A model generated the notes under the pieces. That model saw nothing but the letters and a program-made list of their open reading frames with translations, searched no databases and was not told the DNA's origin. From positions 1,429,501 through 1,493,500 of the forward strand of contig JADJJT010000001.1 in assembly GCA_016706405.1 (NCBI GenBank): a stretch of 64,000 nucleotides of DNA, read 5' to 3'. Source of the stretch: Sphingobacteriales bacterium. GTDB taxonomy: Bacteria; Bacteroidota; Bacteroidia; Chitinophagales; UBA2359. This document shows, one piece after another, positions 33,267 to 42,413 of the stretch (position 1 is the stretch's first letter; the number at the start of each line of letters is the position of its first letter). The position numbers were made by a program, and so were the translations under genes.

Positions 33267-35519
33267 TCAGTCAAAAAGTGTTGTTTGTCCTTCTCGTTTT
33301 AGTCGCCAGCTATCTTCTCCTACCCGTTCGGCAATATCTTTCAAAACATTTAGTACGGTTTGATTTTCGGGGGTTGTTCCGTTTTTAAGCAAGGGCAGAA
33401 TTTCCAAAATAATTTGGTCAAAGTGTGGTTGTTTATTTTCTCTTTCCATTCTACGCAAAAAACTAATCAAATAATATTTGATACGAAGACGCACATCAAC
33501 GTGTGTTCTAAATTTTGTGTTTTTTTTGAGGGTAAATTCTTCGGTTTTTTCGTTGTAATCAAAATTGTCGAGCAAAATTGGGGTCAAGTCGGTATATTCT
33601 TTTTTAAGTAAATCAAGAAAGCCCAATTCCAACCCTTTGATGATAAGTTCGTCATTAATTTGCTCTAATGTTGCTCCGTTGTTTTTTGCAATAATTCCCT
33701 CAATGGTTTGCATGACAATTTCGGCAATGTCCATTCCGAGATTGGCTTTGAGTATAGCTTTGGGGTTGCGAACCTTCCGGAAGTTGATAATGAGTTGCCC
33801 GCTCAAAACTGTAAACGGATTTTGTCGTTTTTTGAAACTGGTTTGCCCGTTTTTTTGCGGAACCGCTCCAATATATTCAAAACCACAACGCTCGGCAGTG
33901 TCAATAATTAAATGCCAAAATTCGGGGTCTTTGTGGGCAAACACAAACGACAGCCAACGGTCGTATTTTAGCACTCGGTACATTTCTTTTATGCTTTGTG
34001 CGATAAGTTCGTTGTATTCGTCTTTACTCTTTTTTTGCTCGCCGCCTTCAATGGCTTCTTGCTTGTAATCTTCTTCGGTTACTTCAAGGTCAAGCCAAGC
34101 GTTCCACATGACGGACAAATCTAAGTAAGGAATTTTTTTACCATAAGGCGGGTCGGTATAAATATAGTCCACGCTCTCTTTGGGTATAAATTTTAAATTA
34201 GTAGCCGAACCCTTTACAATTTGCGCATTCGAAATGGTTTTTTCGTTGATAAAATATGCCATCTCTTTTTTTGCATCGGATATTTTTTGGAAACGAAGTT
34301 CAAAGTATTTGATTACTTCAACATCTTTAGGCTCGGGGGCAATTCTATACCTGTAATATCTAAATGCGCTTGCGTCACCTTGTCCGTCTTTTGTAGCAAT
34401 TTTTGAAGTGTGATAGGTCAAATTTACTTTTGTTACAAGTCCTGAAAACATAAGCAATAAAGAATTTCTTATATTTTCGTTTTCTTGTTTCAAAATGAGT
34501 GATTTTAGAAAACCCAATTGCGCCAATTGTTTATCGCTAAAAAGTTGGTCGGCGGTTTCTACGTCCGAGCCTTTGGGGAGGGGCAGGGGCTTAGGTTGGG
34601 GATATTTTTTAATCGCTTTTTTTATTTCCGCTTCTGTTTTGGGTTCGTGTTGAATGTATTCTTCTTTTATTTGGTTAAACGCTTCCGTTAATTCCGATTG
34701 TTTTACGGGTGCAATTAAGGAACTAACTAAAAAAACAGCCATTGGGTTGATGTCAATATTTATGCCTTTACGACTATTCATCAATGCTTCAATGGCGGTT
34801 ACGCCGCTGCCGCCAAAAGGGTCAAGCACTAAATCTCCGGGCTTACTGAAGTTTTTAATGTATTCGGCAACTACATTCCAAGTTTGTTTGGTAAAATACC
34901 CATGAACGCCAAAATGTCGTTTTACAGCACGTTTTTTTACCTCAATTTCTTCTAATAAAGGTCTTGTTGCGTAATCAAAGCCTACCGGTTTTGCGGTTGC
35001 GTTTGTGGTGTCGTAAGTAAAGTTTTTGCCAATTTGAAAACTGTTTGGCGAAAGAAACAGTTTTAGGTCTTTCCAATGATGTTCAATTTCGTCAATCTGA
35101 AAAAATAAAACGGGTTGTTCGGTGTCGTTTGTTCTAAAAACCGAAAATTCCAAGCCGTTGCAAAGCGCGAAATAATTGCTTCTAATTTCGGGGTGTGTGG
35201 CGTAGCTATATACTTGCGCTACATTGTCGTTATTAATAATTTTTTGGTCGGGAGCTTTTGCGTCTAAAACCCAAGCAAAATTATTTTCCACTTTTAATAT
35301 ATAATCCGGAACAAGGGTTATGGGTCGTTTTTTACTGCCAATTTTCAAAAAAGGGTGTTGTAATGTTTTGCTCCGGACAATATTTTCTTGCACGTAGCCA
35401 AGCTCTTTCAAAATAGGCAGAATAATCACCTCTCTCACACTATCTTCCTTAAAATCCGGATTTTGTGTTAAGGTCCGGAAGTCTAATTGCCCAAAAAGTT
35501 GTTGTTTAATTATCGCCAT
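33267..35519 (-). CDS. Single-chain nuclease and DNA methyltransferase
   Basis: This 750-residue protein joins an HsdR-N-like nuclease segment to a DNA methyltransferase. Residues 15-45 (TLTQNPDFKEDSVREVIILP, then LKELGY) and PDY (71-73) with DAK (86-88) fit a PD-(D/E)xK core. The methyltransferase has DPFGGSG (233-239, AdoMet binding) and TDPPYGKK (456-459 DPPY, catalytic), with about 215 residues between them that may hold the target-recognition region. DPPY suggests amino-group methylation (N6-adenine or N4-cytosine). A helical C-terminal part follows. It resembles type IIG-like restriction-modification or solitary regulatory methyltransferases. No separate hsdS, mod or res gene is adjacent. 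Target sequence unknown. It has five TCCGGA sites, four within 170 bases near the start codon. Confidence 0.8.
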   Translation of the reverse strand: MAIIKQQLFGQLDFRTLTQNPDFKEDSVREVIILPILKELGYVQENIVRSKTLQHPFLKIGSKKRPITLVPDYILKVENNFAWVLDAKAPDQKIINNDNVAQVYSYATHPEIRSNYFALCNGLEFSVFRTNDTEQPVLFFQIDEIEHHWKDLKLFLSPNSFQIGKNFTYDTTNATAKPVGFDYATRPLLEEIEVKKRAVKRHFGVHGYFTKQTWNVVAEYIKNFSKPGDLVLDPFGGSGVTAIEALMNSRKGINIDINPMAVFLVSSLIAPVKQSELTEAFNQIKEEYIQHEPKTEAEIKKAIKKYPQPKPLPLPKGSDVETADQLFSDKQLAQLGFLKSLILKQENENIRNSLLLMFSGLVTKVNLTYHTSKIATKDGQGDASAFRYYRYRIAPEPKDVEVIKYFELRFQKISDAKKEMAYFINEKTISNAQIVKGSATNLKFIPKESVDYIYTDPPYGKKIPYLDLSVMWNAWLDLEVTEEDYKQEAIEGGEQKKSKDEYNELIAQSIKEMYRVLKYDRWLSFVFAHKDPEFWHLIIDTAERCGFEYIGAVPQKNGQTSFKKRQNPFTVLSGQLIINFRKVRNPKAILKANLGMDIAEIVMQTIEGIIAKNNGATLEQINDELIIKGLELGFLDLLKKEYTDLTPILLDNFDYNEKTEEFTLKKNTKFRTHVDVRLRIKYYLISFLRRMERENKQPHFDQIILEILPLLKNGTTPENQTVLNVLKDIAERVGEDSWRLKREGQTTLFD

Positions 35520-35639
35520 ATATGTTCCGTTTAAAGCAACAGAGTCAAGCTGCCAATGTTTTAATAGTTACGCCTATTTGCTACCTGCAAAGTACAAAGA
35601 TACAATTTAATGTCAATCTTTATATATGCTTGTTTAATT

Positions 35640-36578
35640 TTAGAGGGGCAATTTAATATAGTACATTTTTCCGGGTTTTGTGCGCAAATAGGGTTCGCGC
35701 ATCCAGGGGTTTAAAATGCGCAGTTGTCGGTAGGTTGTGCCAAACGAGGTGGCAAAGGTAAAACCATCGTCAATTTTATCAACGCTAATAACCCGCGTAG
35801 CCAAAGGAGGGTATAAGTCGGTTTGGTCAAAAACATAACCATAATTGGCGGCGTTTTCAATAAACTGCTTGTAGGCGGCAATCCGGAAAACATATCTGGC
35901 GGTTTCCAAATTTAAGTATAATTTGTAAAAATCGTATTGAAACTGCTCGTTCATATTTTTTTGAACACCTTCTACGCCTCTGTTATAAGCGGCTGCGGCT
36001 ATGGTCCAGTTGCCAAATTTATTAAAAGCACCTTGCAAATATTGGCAAGCCGCTTGCGTTGATTTTTCGAGGTGTAGTCGCTCGTCCACTTCGGCATTTA
36101 CCTCAAGGCCATAACTTCGTGCTGTGGCGGGCAAAAACTGCCAAAACCCTTTCGCATCTGAGGGCGAGGTTACATTTTCGAGGCCACTTTCGGCAACGGC
36201 TAAATATTTAAAATCGTCGGGGATGCCATTGGCGCGCAGGGTGCTTTCAATTTCGGGAAACCACCGGTTGGCCAATTTTAATATCCGGATGGTAGTGCTG
36301 TGTTGGTGCACAATAAGGGTCAATTCGCGGTCAAAGCGTTCTTTTACTTCGGGGTCTTCAAGGGGTATGCGCTCGCCGGCAAAGGTTAGGGTTTGGGGCA
36401 ATGGCACTTGTGTTATGGTTTGTAGGGGGGCAACTGTGGGGTCTAAAATTTTACCTACAAACTGTGGCTGTGGTTGTTTAGCAATTTCGCTGCCCAATAT
36501 ATAGGTTGCGGTAAGGGTAAATATGCCCGCCAAGAGCAAAACAAAACGAAATTTTTGTTGTTTAAAAGAAAAATTCAT
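35640..36578 (-). CDS. Lytic transglycosylase (SLT/GH23) with C-terminal LysM-like end
   Basis: This 312-residue protein starts with an N-terminal signal or anchor (FRFVLLLAGIFTLTATYILGS). An SLT domain follows, with catalytic glutamate 130 in YLAVAESGLENVTSP and the downstream motifs GFWQFLPATARSYGL and AAAAYNRGVEGVQ. It cleaves the glycan backbone of peptidoglycan to give anhydro-muropeptides. The C-terminal 45 residues (SFGTTYRQLRILNPWMRE) look like a degenerate LysM. The closest kin in Bacteroidota are MltD-like proteins. It is monocistronic; a TATCTTTG-type -7 element at 36708-36715 (minus) may belong to it. Confidence 0.88.
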   Translation of the reverse strand: MNFSFKQQKFRFVLLLAGIFTLTATYILGSEIAKQPQPQFVGKILDPTVAPLQTITQVPLPQTLTFAGERIPLEDPEVKERFDRELTLIVHQHSTTIRILKLANRWFPEIESTLRANGIPDDFKYLAVAESGLENVTSPSDAKGFWQFLPATARSYGLEVNAEVDERLHLEKSTQAACQYLQGAFNKFGNWTIAAAAYNRGVEGVQKNMNEQFQYDFYKLYLNLETARYVFRIAAYKQFIENAANYGYVFDQTDLYPPLATRVISVDKIDDGFTFATSFGTTYRQLRILNPWMREPYLRTKPGKMYYIKLPL

Positions 36579-37079
36579 ATAATATAATTACCTTATTTAT
36601 TTGTCAGTTAAAAATAGGCCAACAGCTACAAAATATAATGCCTTTGCTCTTATTTTTTTTATCGTTTAGGCAAAGATTTACAATTAACAAAGGGGGGCGT
36701 TGTGCTGCAAAGATACAGAAGTTGTTTAAGAATTAAACCATATAATTAACCACATAGACACATAGAATTTGTTTAAGAATTAAAAGGTGTAGCAGTTTTA
36801 AACACTTGATGCTAAAAAACTATTGCCATAAAAACAGGCTGCAAAAATATAAAACAGATTTTTTGAAGACCAGATTTATAGATGACTTAATTTCGCAATT
36901 GCTTCAATGGCACATAGTTCCAAACTGGTTCAATAAACTATTTTTTAAATTACTTGGCATTTATTTGCACTTACAAATTACGCTTCTATCCGGAAAAAAT
37001 AATTGCCGTCCTTATTACAAAATGCAAATGTGATCCAAGCAAAAAATAGAGATCTTACTTTATTTGTGGCGAACTCGAA
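36579..37079. other. Intergenic region with no recognised gene
   Basis: This holds the likely upstream region of the lytic transglycosylase gene and the downstream end of the surface-protein gene. One TCCGGA site is present (36990). A 75-codon plus-strand frame at 36806-37033 is AT-driven and has no family likeness, so it is not called. Confidence 0.5.
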
Positions 37080-39893
37080 TTATTTTCCGCGCAATAAATG
37101 AATATAGCCGCTAAGGTTTAGGCTAATAATTTCGCTGCCGTCGCTTTTGCGTTCAAAAACCTGACAAGTGTAATAATAGACCCCGTCGTTTAAAACGGCC
37201 TTAGTTTTTTGGTGGGTGCCATCCCAATTAATGGCCGGATCGTTAGTTTGCCAAACCCTGTTGCCCCAGCGGTCAAAAATTTCCATGTTTACCTTGTTTA
37301 CAAAAGCCAATTTGCGCGGTTTGTACACATCGTTAAACGAGTCGTTATTGGGTGTAAAAGTGTTGGGCAGCTCGTAACTTAGGCAGTTTTCGGCACAAAC
37401 AATATTGCTTTTAATGCTTTCGTTATCAAACGAGTCAATAGCAGCAACGGCGTAGCATCCGGCCAGAGAATTACCTAATTCATGCACAAAACTAAGCGTA
37501 TTGGGGTCGGCTACGGTATATATCAAGTTAAGTTGGTCATCATCGGGCGATTGAAAATAAATTTTATACCCTACCACATCGTCAGCACAAAACAGGTTGG
37601 GGTTGTTCCAGTTTAACACATTGGCCAAATTAGGCTGGCCGGGTTCGGGGTCGTTGCAGTTTTTAACACTAAGTACGGGTGCGCACGGTGGCGTTAAGTC
37701 TTTTGGTTTTTGGCAATTAACCTGCGACCAGTTTAGCAGCGGCTCGGGCAAATCGGGTGCACCGTAAGCGCCCAAAGCTAAAATTTGATAACAATACTCG
37801 TTTCCATTTATTAGTCCAACATCGGTGTATTCGGTATTAGTGGTAGTGGCAATGGCTTCAAAATTGCCTTGTTGGTTTTTGCGGTAAATTTGGTATTCAT
37901 AATTATTCCAAGGCACCACGCTTTGCCAGCTTAAGTTAAGTTGGTCGTCATTGGGGGTAATGGTTAAAAATACCGACGAGGCAGGAACAGCGTTATCAAC
38001 TAATACATTATTAGCATAAAAATCTATTCGGTAGCTGTAGGCATTGTTTAGCGTATTTAAATTTGTTGCGAGGTCGGTAAATTGGGTCTCGTGATTTTGT
38101 GCAAAGCTTGGGTAATTAAACGTTTTAACTAATTCGAAAGTAGTGGTTTCATTGGCAAATCCGGTGGCGCGCAATAGTTCGTAGCGGTAAGGGCCTGGGT
38201 GGGCAATGGTATCTAAGGCTGCTACACTGGGTTTTGTCCATGCCACATAAATACTGCCATCGGTGGTGGCGGTGTTTACAATACTAACGTTAATAATTAC
38301 CGGAATATCGCGGGGTAAGCCAGCGCATACGGGCAAAGAGGGGGCGCTTGAAAATTTATTGAGTGGGGTTGGCGGTTTTGAGGTAGTAAACGCATCGGCA
38401 AACTCGGCTACTACCCAGTAGGTGTAGGTAAGGCCTTTTACAACGTTTTTATCAAGGTAAGAAGCCGTGGTTAGTTTATCGGCTAATTTTGTGTAACCAG
38501 TTCCGGAAAGCCCTTGTTGGCAGGGTTCAAACTCGATTGTATCGCATCCGGATTTGCGCCACACCGAAAACCCTCTGAATTTCTCGCTATTGGCGCATAA
38601 ATAACTGGCGGCATCCCAACTAATTTCAATGTTTTTGCCTACAATTGCTGCCTGCACCTTATTTGGCGGGGGCGGCACTAAGGTAATTTGCCAGGTTTCA
38701 AGGTCGGCGAGTGGCAAATTATTTGCGCCTTCTTTATAGTTGTCTTCGGCTTTAAAAACTACGGTATAAGGTGCGCTGTATAAATGGCTGCAATTAGTTG
38801 GCCAAACGAAGTTGCCCGTTATTGGGCTTGCCCCTGTTTTTTTGCTGAACATGGCGGGGCTATCGGCCATTTCAAGTGGTTTGCCGTAAGCTGTAAGGGT
38901 TAATATTTGGCTTGCATCGAGGTCGGTAGCGGTTACGTCAATGGTTAAGGTTTGCCCTAAAATAAGGCAGGTATCTTTTACTTCTACTATTTCGGGGGGG
39001 CTATTTTTGTTGTTGTTTACAATAATTTGCATGTCGCGCATCATATTGCCAATTTGTTTGCCGTTTCGGTACTCGTGTATTAAAATGGCAATATTGTAAA
39101 TACCCGCAGTAGCGGGGGCGTTCCAAATTAGTTCGCCGGTTGTTGGGTTTAGCGTTAGCTGGTTGTTGCCCGATGGTTTTGGAACCTGGCTCGGAAGCTG
39201 GTAAAGTGGAACGGGGTTGTTAAGGCCGGCAAGTGGGGTGGTAAGTTCAAAATAAAGGCTGTCGCCGTCTGGGTCCCAAGCGTTGGGGTTATGAATAAAG
39301 ATTTCGCCTACGTTGCCGTAATCAATAGGAGGCTGGTATAAAATGGGCGAGTTGTTGTAACCGTAAAACTGCGTTTCGGGGAAAAACAGGGTATCTTGTA
39401 AAAAAAATGCTATATCTACCGAGGCACCGTAATTGATATTGATAATTTTATCTATCCGGTTGGGGTCTTCGACCGAGACAATATAAGTAGCAGATCCCGG
39501 ATAAGAGTGTTCTACGTAATAAACATTGTACTTTATGTTATTGCCCAAGTCTTGCCCTTTGTTGCCCGGGCCATTAATACGCGGAGCCAAGCCAATAGGG
39601 CTGCCGTCTCCAAAATCAATATCTAACGAGTCGCGGTCGGCGGCATTGCTGTCGCCACCTGTTTTGGTGTAAGTATAAATAGTAAACGCCATTCTAAACT
39701 CGTCGCCATTGCCTACGTTGAGGCGTTGGTAAGTAATTTCGCCGGCGCGGTTATGGGTAGCAAACGCATTAGTAGCGGCAAAAACGCTGGCCAAAAACAA
39801 AATAATAAAAGTATAAATTATCGGTAAAACTACCCATTTGGTCAATAAACTATATTTCCGGAAATAAACCATTAGCAGCGAGTTGTACAACAT
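37080..39893 (-). CDS. Surface protein with T9SS type B (gliding-motility-associated) domain
   Basis: This 937-residue protein starts with a long n-region and a signal or membrane segment (KWVVLPIIYTFIILFLASVFAATNAFA), then THNRAGEITYQRLNVGNG, typical of a Bacteroidota surface-protein family. Early cadherin/PKD-like parts (DPDGDSLYFELTTPLAGLNN, PATAGIYNIAILIHEYRNGK) are followed by FnIII-like modules such as ISWDAASYL and NYEYQIYRKN. It ends with LPNTFTPNNDSFNDVYKP, DRWGNRVW and HLLRGK, the type B sorting domain. It is probably displayed on the cell surface and involved in adhesion or gliding. A later start at the Met of MVYFRKYSLL would give a more usual signal peptide. Confidence 0.85.
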   Translation of the reverse strand: MLYNSLLMVYFRKYSLLTKWVVLPIIYTFIILFLASVFAATNAFATHNRAGEITYQRLNVGNGDEFRMAFTIYTYTKTGGDSNAADRDSLDIDFGDGSPIGLAPRINGPGNKGQDLGNNIKYNVYYVEHSYPGSATYIVSVEDPNRIDKIININYGASVDIAFFLQDTLFFPETQFYGYNNSPILYQPPIDYGNVGEIFIHNPNAWDPDGDSLYFELTTPLAGLNNPVPLYQLPSQVPKPSGNNQLTLNPTTGELIWNAPATAGIYNIAILIHEYRNGKQIGNMMRDMQIIVNNNKNSPPEIVEVKDTCLILGQTLTIDVTATDLDASQILTLTAYGKPLEMADSPAMFSKKTGASPITGNFVWPTNCSHLYSAPYTVVFKAEDNYKEGANNLPLADLETWQITLVPPPPNKVQAAIVGKNIEISWDAASYLCANSEKFRGFSVWRKSGCDTIEFEPCQQGLSGTGYTKLADKLTTASYLDKNVVKGLTYTYWVVAEFADAFTTSKPPTPLNKFSSAPSLPVCAGLPRDIPVIINVSIVNTATTDGSIYVAWTKPSVAALDTIAHPGPYRYELLRATGFANETTTFELVKTFNYPSFAQNHETQFTDLATNLNTLNNAYSYRIDFYANNVLVDNAVPASSVFLTITPNDDQLNLSWQSVVPWNNYEYQIYRKNQQGNFEAIATTTNTEYTDVGLINGNEYCYQILALGAYGAPDLPEPLLNWSQVNCQKPKDLTPPCAPVLSVKNCNDPEPGQPNLANVLNWNNPNLFCADDVVGYKIYFQSPDDDQLNLIYTVADPNTLSFVHELGNSLAGCYAVAAIDSFDNESIKSNIVCAENCLSYELPNTFTPNNDSFNDVYKPRKLAFVNKVNMEIFDRWGNRVWQTNDPAINWDGTHQKTKAVLNDGVYYYTCQVFERKSDGSEIISLNLSGYIHLLRGK

Positions 39894-40242
39894 ATATCAA
39901 TAAATAATCTTAAAAAAGTAGTACCAATAAACAAGGTACAAAGTGCAATATTAACGAAATCCCCGCGTTTGAAGTTGCATTTAACACAAACTTATGCCTT
40001 GTTTAGACAAATTTTTTACAAAATAGACCTTTTACTTGCCTTACATTATCCGGATAATTGCCCAATTTAAGCGAGTGTTTTCTTAATTAGGAACGAATAT
40101 TTTCAGCGTTAGTCCTTAGTTTTTAATAATTTTTGCTTTTATCCGGAATAAAAACCGGCTAACCTTTGTCTTAAAGAGTAGCAATAGCTGAAAAAAACAT
40201 CTTACCTATCACCTTAAAAATGTAATTGAACTAAAAATTGTT

Positions 40243-41199
40243 ATGTTTAAAAGAATCAAATTAACAGCACCCATTTTTATCGCGTTTTTTATGATAATGA
40301 TACTGACAGCAGCAAATTTTGCCCTGTCGGCACAGCCAGTAAACGAACAACAACAGCAACGAGCCCGAAAATTTGACGGAAGAAGACTAACCGAAAAAAT
40401 GCGCCACGAGTTAAACTTAACCGAGGAACAAACCGAACAGGTGGCCAAAATTAACGCCGAGTTTGCTCAAAAACGCCAGGCAATGCGGCAAGCCGCGAAA
40501 GACCCCGAACAGCCCCTACCCGACCGCAAAGCCCTGCGCGATGCGTACATTGCCAGCCTAAAACAAGTTTTAACGCCGCAACAATTTGAATTATTAGCCA
40601 AAAAATGGGAACAAAAACGCCAAGAAAGGCAGCAAAATTTTCAAAAAAATAGTGCCATTCGACAAGAAACCCGACAAGAAATTAAGGCTTACGTTGATAA
40701 AAACGTATTGCCCACCGCTAAAGTACAACGCACTAAATTAGATAGGTATATTGAACCAACTGACAAACAAAAAATAGACGAGTTGCGCAATAAACTAAAT
40801 ACGCTTAAACCCAAAATACAAGCCGAGCGTGAAAAAATAAAAACGATGCGTCAAAATGGCCAAAAACCCACTGACGAACAACACCAAAATTTACGTGCCT
40901 TGCAAACCGAAATGCGCAGTATAAGGGCGGCAGCCAAACCCTTAGCCGAAAAATATAAAGACCAAATTCAAACCCTTCACAACGAAATTAAACCGGATAT
41001 TGAACGCTGGAAAGCCGATATTAAAGTTATAGCCAAAGATGGCCTTAAAAACAGCCAGTTCGAGGGTAAATTTAAAGAACGGAAACAAAAACTTGCCCAA
41101 AAGCGCAAAGAATTTGGCGAGCGCGGTATGCACTACCTTAAAGGGGTTGGGTTTATACTGCTCGACCCGCAAAGCCGAACCCAAACTCCCGGAAGATAA
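40243..41199 (+). CDS. Exported coiled-coil protein with LTxxQ-like motif
   Basis: This 318-residue protein has a signal peptide (LTAPIFIAFFMIMILTAANFALSAQ). A Spy/CpxP-like segment follows, LNLTEEQTEQVAKINAEFAQ, and again LKQVLTPQQFELLAKKWEQ. The second half is a long charged helix region rich in K, E and Q. CpxP/Spy-type proteins are periplasmic chaperones or stress sensors, but this one is twice the usual length and has an added C-terminal region. It is convergent with the HMA protein gene and shares a bidirectional terminator with it. Function beyond periplasmic binding is not inferred. Confidence 0.7.
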   Translation: MFKRIKLTAPIFIAFFMIMILTAANFALSAQPVNEQQQQRARKFDGRRLTEKMRHELNLTEEQTEQVAKINAEFAQKRQAMRQAAKDPEQPLPDRKALRDAYIASLKQVLTPQQFELLAKKWEQKRQERQQNFQKNSAIRQETRQEIKAYVDKNVLPTAKVQRTKLDRYIEPTDKQKIDELRNKLNTLKPKIQAEREKIKTMRQNGQKPTDEQHQNLRALQTEMRSIRAAAKPLAEKYKDQIQTLHNEIKPDIERWKADIKVIAKDGLKNSQFEGKFKERKQKLAQKRKEFGERGMHYLKGVGFILLDPQSRTQTPGR

Positions 41200-41228
41200 A
41201 CATAATATTGGATAACAAAAAGCCATAA

Positions 41229-41266
41229 AAAAAATGCAGTGCCAATTAAAAAGCACTGCATTTTTT
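41229..41266. terminator. Bidirectional terminator between convergent genes
   Basis: AAAAAATGCAGTGC (41229-41242) pairs perfectly with GCACTGCATTTTTT (41253-41266) around a 10-base loop. It has T-rich ends in both directions and sits between the LTxxQ protein gene (plus) and the HMA protein gene (minus). Confidence 0.85.
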
Positions 41267-41318
41267 GTTTGTTTTTTTTGAAGTTTCGTATTGTTTGTTC
41301 TAAACCAACAAACCTAAT

Positions 41319-41687
41319 TTACCGACCTTCGGGCATATCGCATTTACTACCTTTTTTACAGCAAGGATGTAAAGCCGCGTAGGCAACAGGGTCGGCAACT
41401 ATTTCGTCGGCATCGTACCCAACCGCAGCTATTGCCTGTTTAAGATTTTCAATATTGTTCTTTTTGGTATTGAACTTTACGCTTACAATTTTAGTCTCAA
41501 CGTTTAGGTCGGCCCAGCGCACTCCTTTTTGGTGGATTAAGGTATTTTCAATAGTGGTTTTGCACATGTCGCAAATGGCTGATGTTTTAATGTCAACGAT
41601 TTGCCATGCTTTTGAGGCCGAAAAACTTTGCAAACCAATAAAAAGGGCAAAACCCAAAAATAAAGTTAATAAAAATGACTTGTTCAT
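41319..41687 (-). CDS. Exported heavy-metal-associated (HMA) domain protein
   Basis: This 122-residue protein has a signal peptide (MNKSFLLTLFLGFALFIGLQSFSA) and a ferredoxin-like HMA domain with the metal pair CDMC (cysteines 39 and 42) in VDIKTSAICDMCKTTIE. The later strand is VSVKFNTKKNNIENLKQAIAAVGYDAD. A cysteine-rich end, HPCCKKGSKCDMPEGR, adds a second possible metal site. It probably binds copper or a similar soft metal outside the cytoplasm. No copper ATPase or regulator is adjacent. Confidence 0.85.
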   Translation of the reverse strand: MNKSFLLTLFLGFALFIGLQSFSASKAWQIVDIKTSAICDMCKTTIENTLIHQKGVRWADLNVETKIVSVKFNTKKNNIENLKQAIAAVGYDADEIVADPVAYAALHPCCKKGSKCDMPEGR

Positions 41688-42413
41688 AATAATAATAATA
41701 AAATTTGTGTTTATTTAATGTTTGTTTTTAGTTTATTAGGTATAACGGCAAAAAGCAATCCATAGTTTTGTTTGTACCTTATAATATTAGTGTAATTTTT
41801 GTGCATTTTTTGGCAATGGCAACTATCAACGGTTAATAAACTGATAAATTACAATAAACAAGGCTATTTGATTTTACTAAAGCTATTGGTAAAGCCATAT
41901 AATCCAATATTAATTTAGTTTGATTTTTTTGACTAAAAAAAGGCAAAATTGTTAAAACTTGATTTAAGATTTTAGAAGTAAAAAGTAATTATTATATCCG
42001 GATAATTCGCTTATAAATAGGATTTACTTGTTTTCAAGAATCAAGTAAAACTAATCCGGATTTTAACATCATGTTATTTTGAATATATAATTAACGTTAT
42101 GTCTAAATTTGAGCCATCTTTTTGCTTATCTTTGTGCAAAATTAGCCCTTAGTACAATAATTTGTAATTAACTTGCAGATGGTTAACATAAAAATCCTGT
42201 TTTTTTCCTCCGGATAAAACCCTGACTACGGCAATTCGTTTTTTTATTAATTATTTACTTCTGTTTTAACTCAAAGATATCGCATCAAACAATTAAACAA
42301 TCAATTTAACCGCAAAAACAAACAAATTTATGACACTTAAAAATATAAAGGAATAATTTGGCTAAGCATTAATGTAGTTCCATTTTTGTTGATTTTTTTT
42401 ATCCGGAATTTGA
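41688..42413. other. Long AT-rich intergenic region
   Basis: No gene was recognised in these 726 bases between divergent genes. Four TCCGGA sites cluster at 41997, 42055, 42210 and 42402. A TATCTTTG element at 42127-42134 resembles a -7 box, but the nearest TTG is only 15 bases upstream, shorter than usual. Confidence 0.5.

Noticed and set aside
36806..37033. 75-codon plus-strand frame
   Set aside because: Composition follows the AT-rich gap. It has no family likeness and no promoter.
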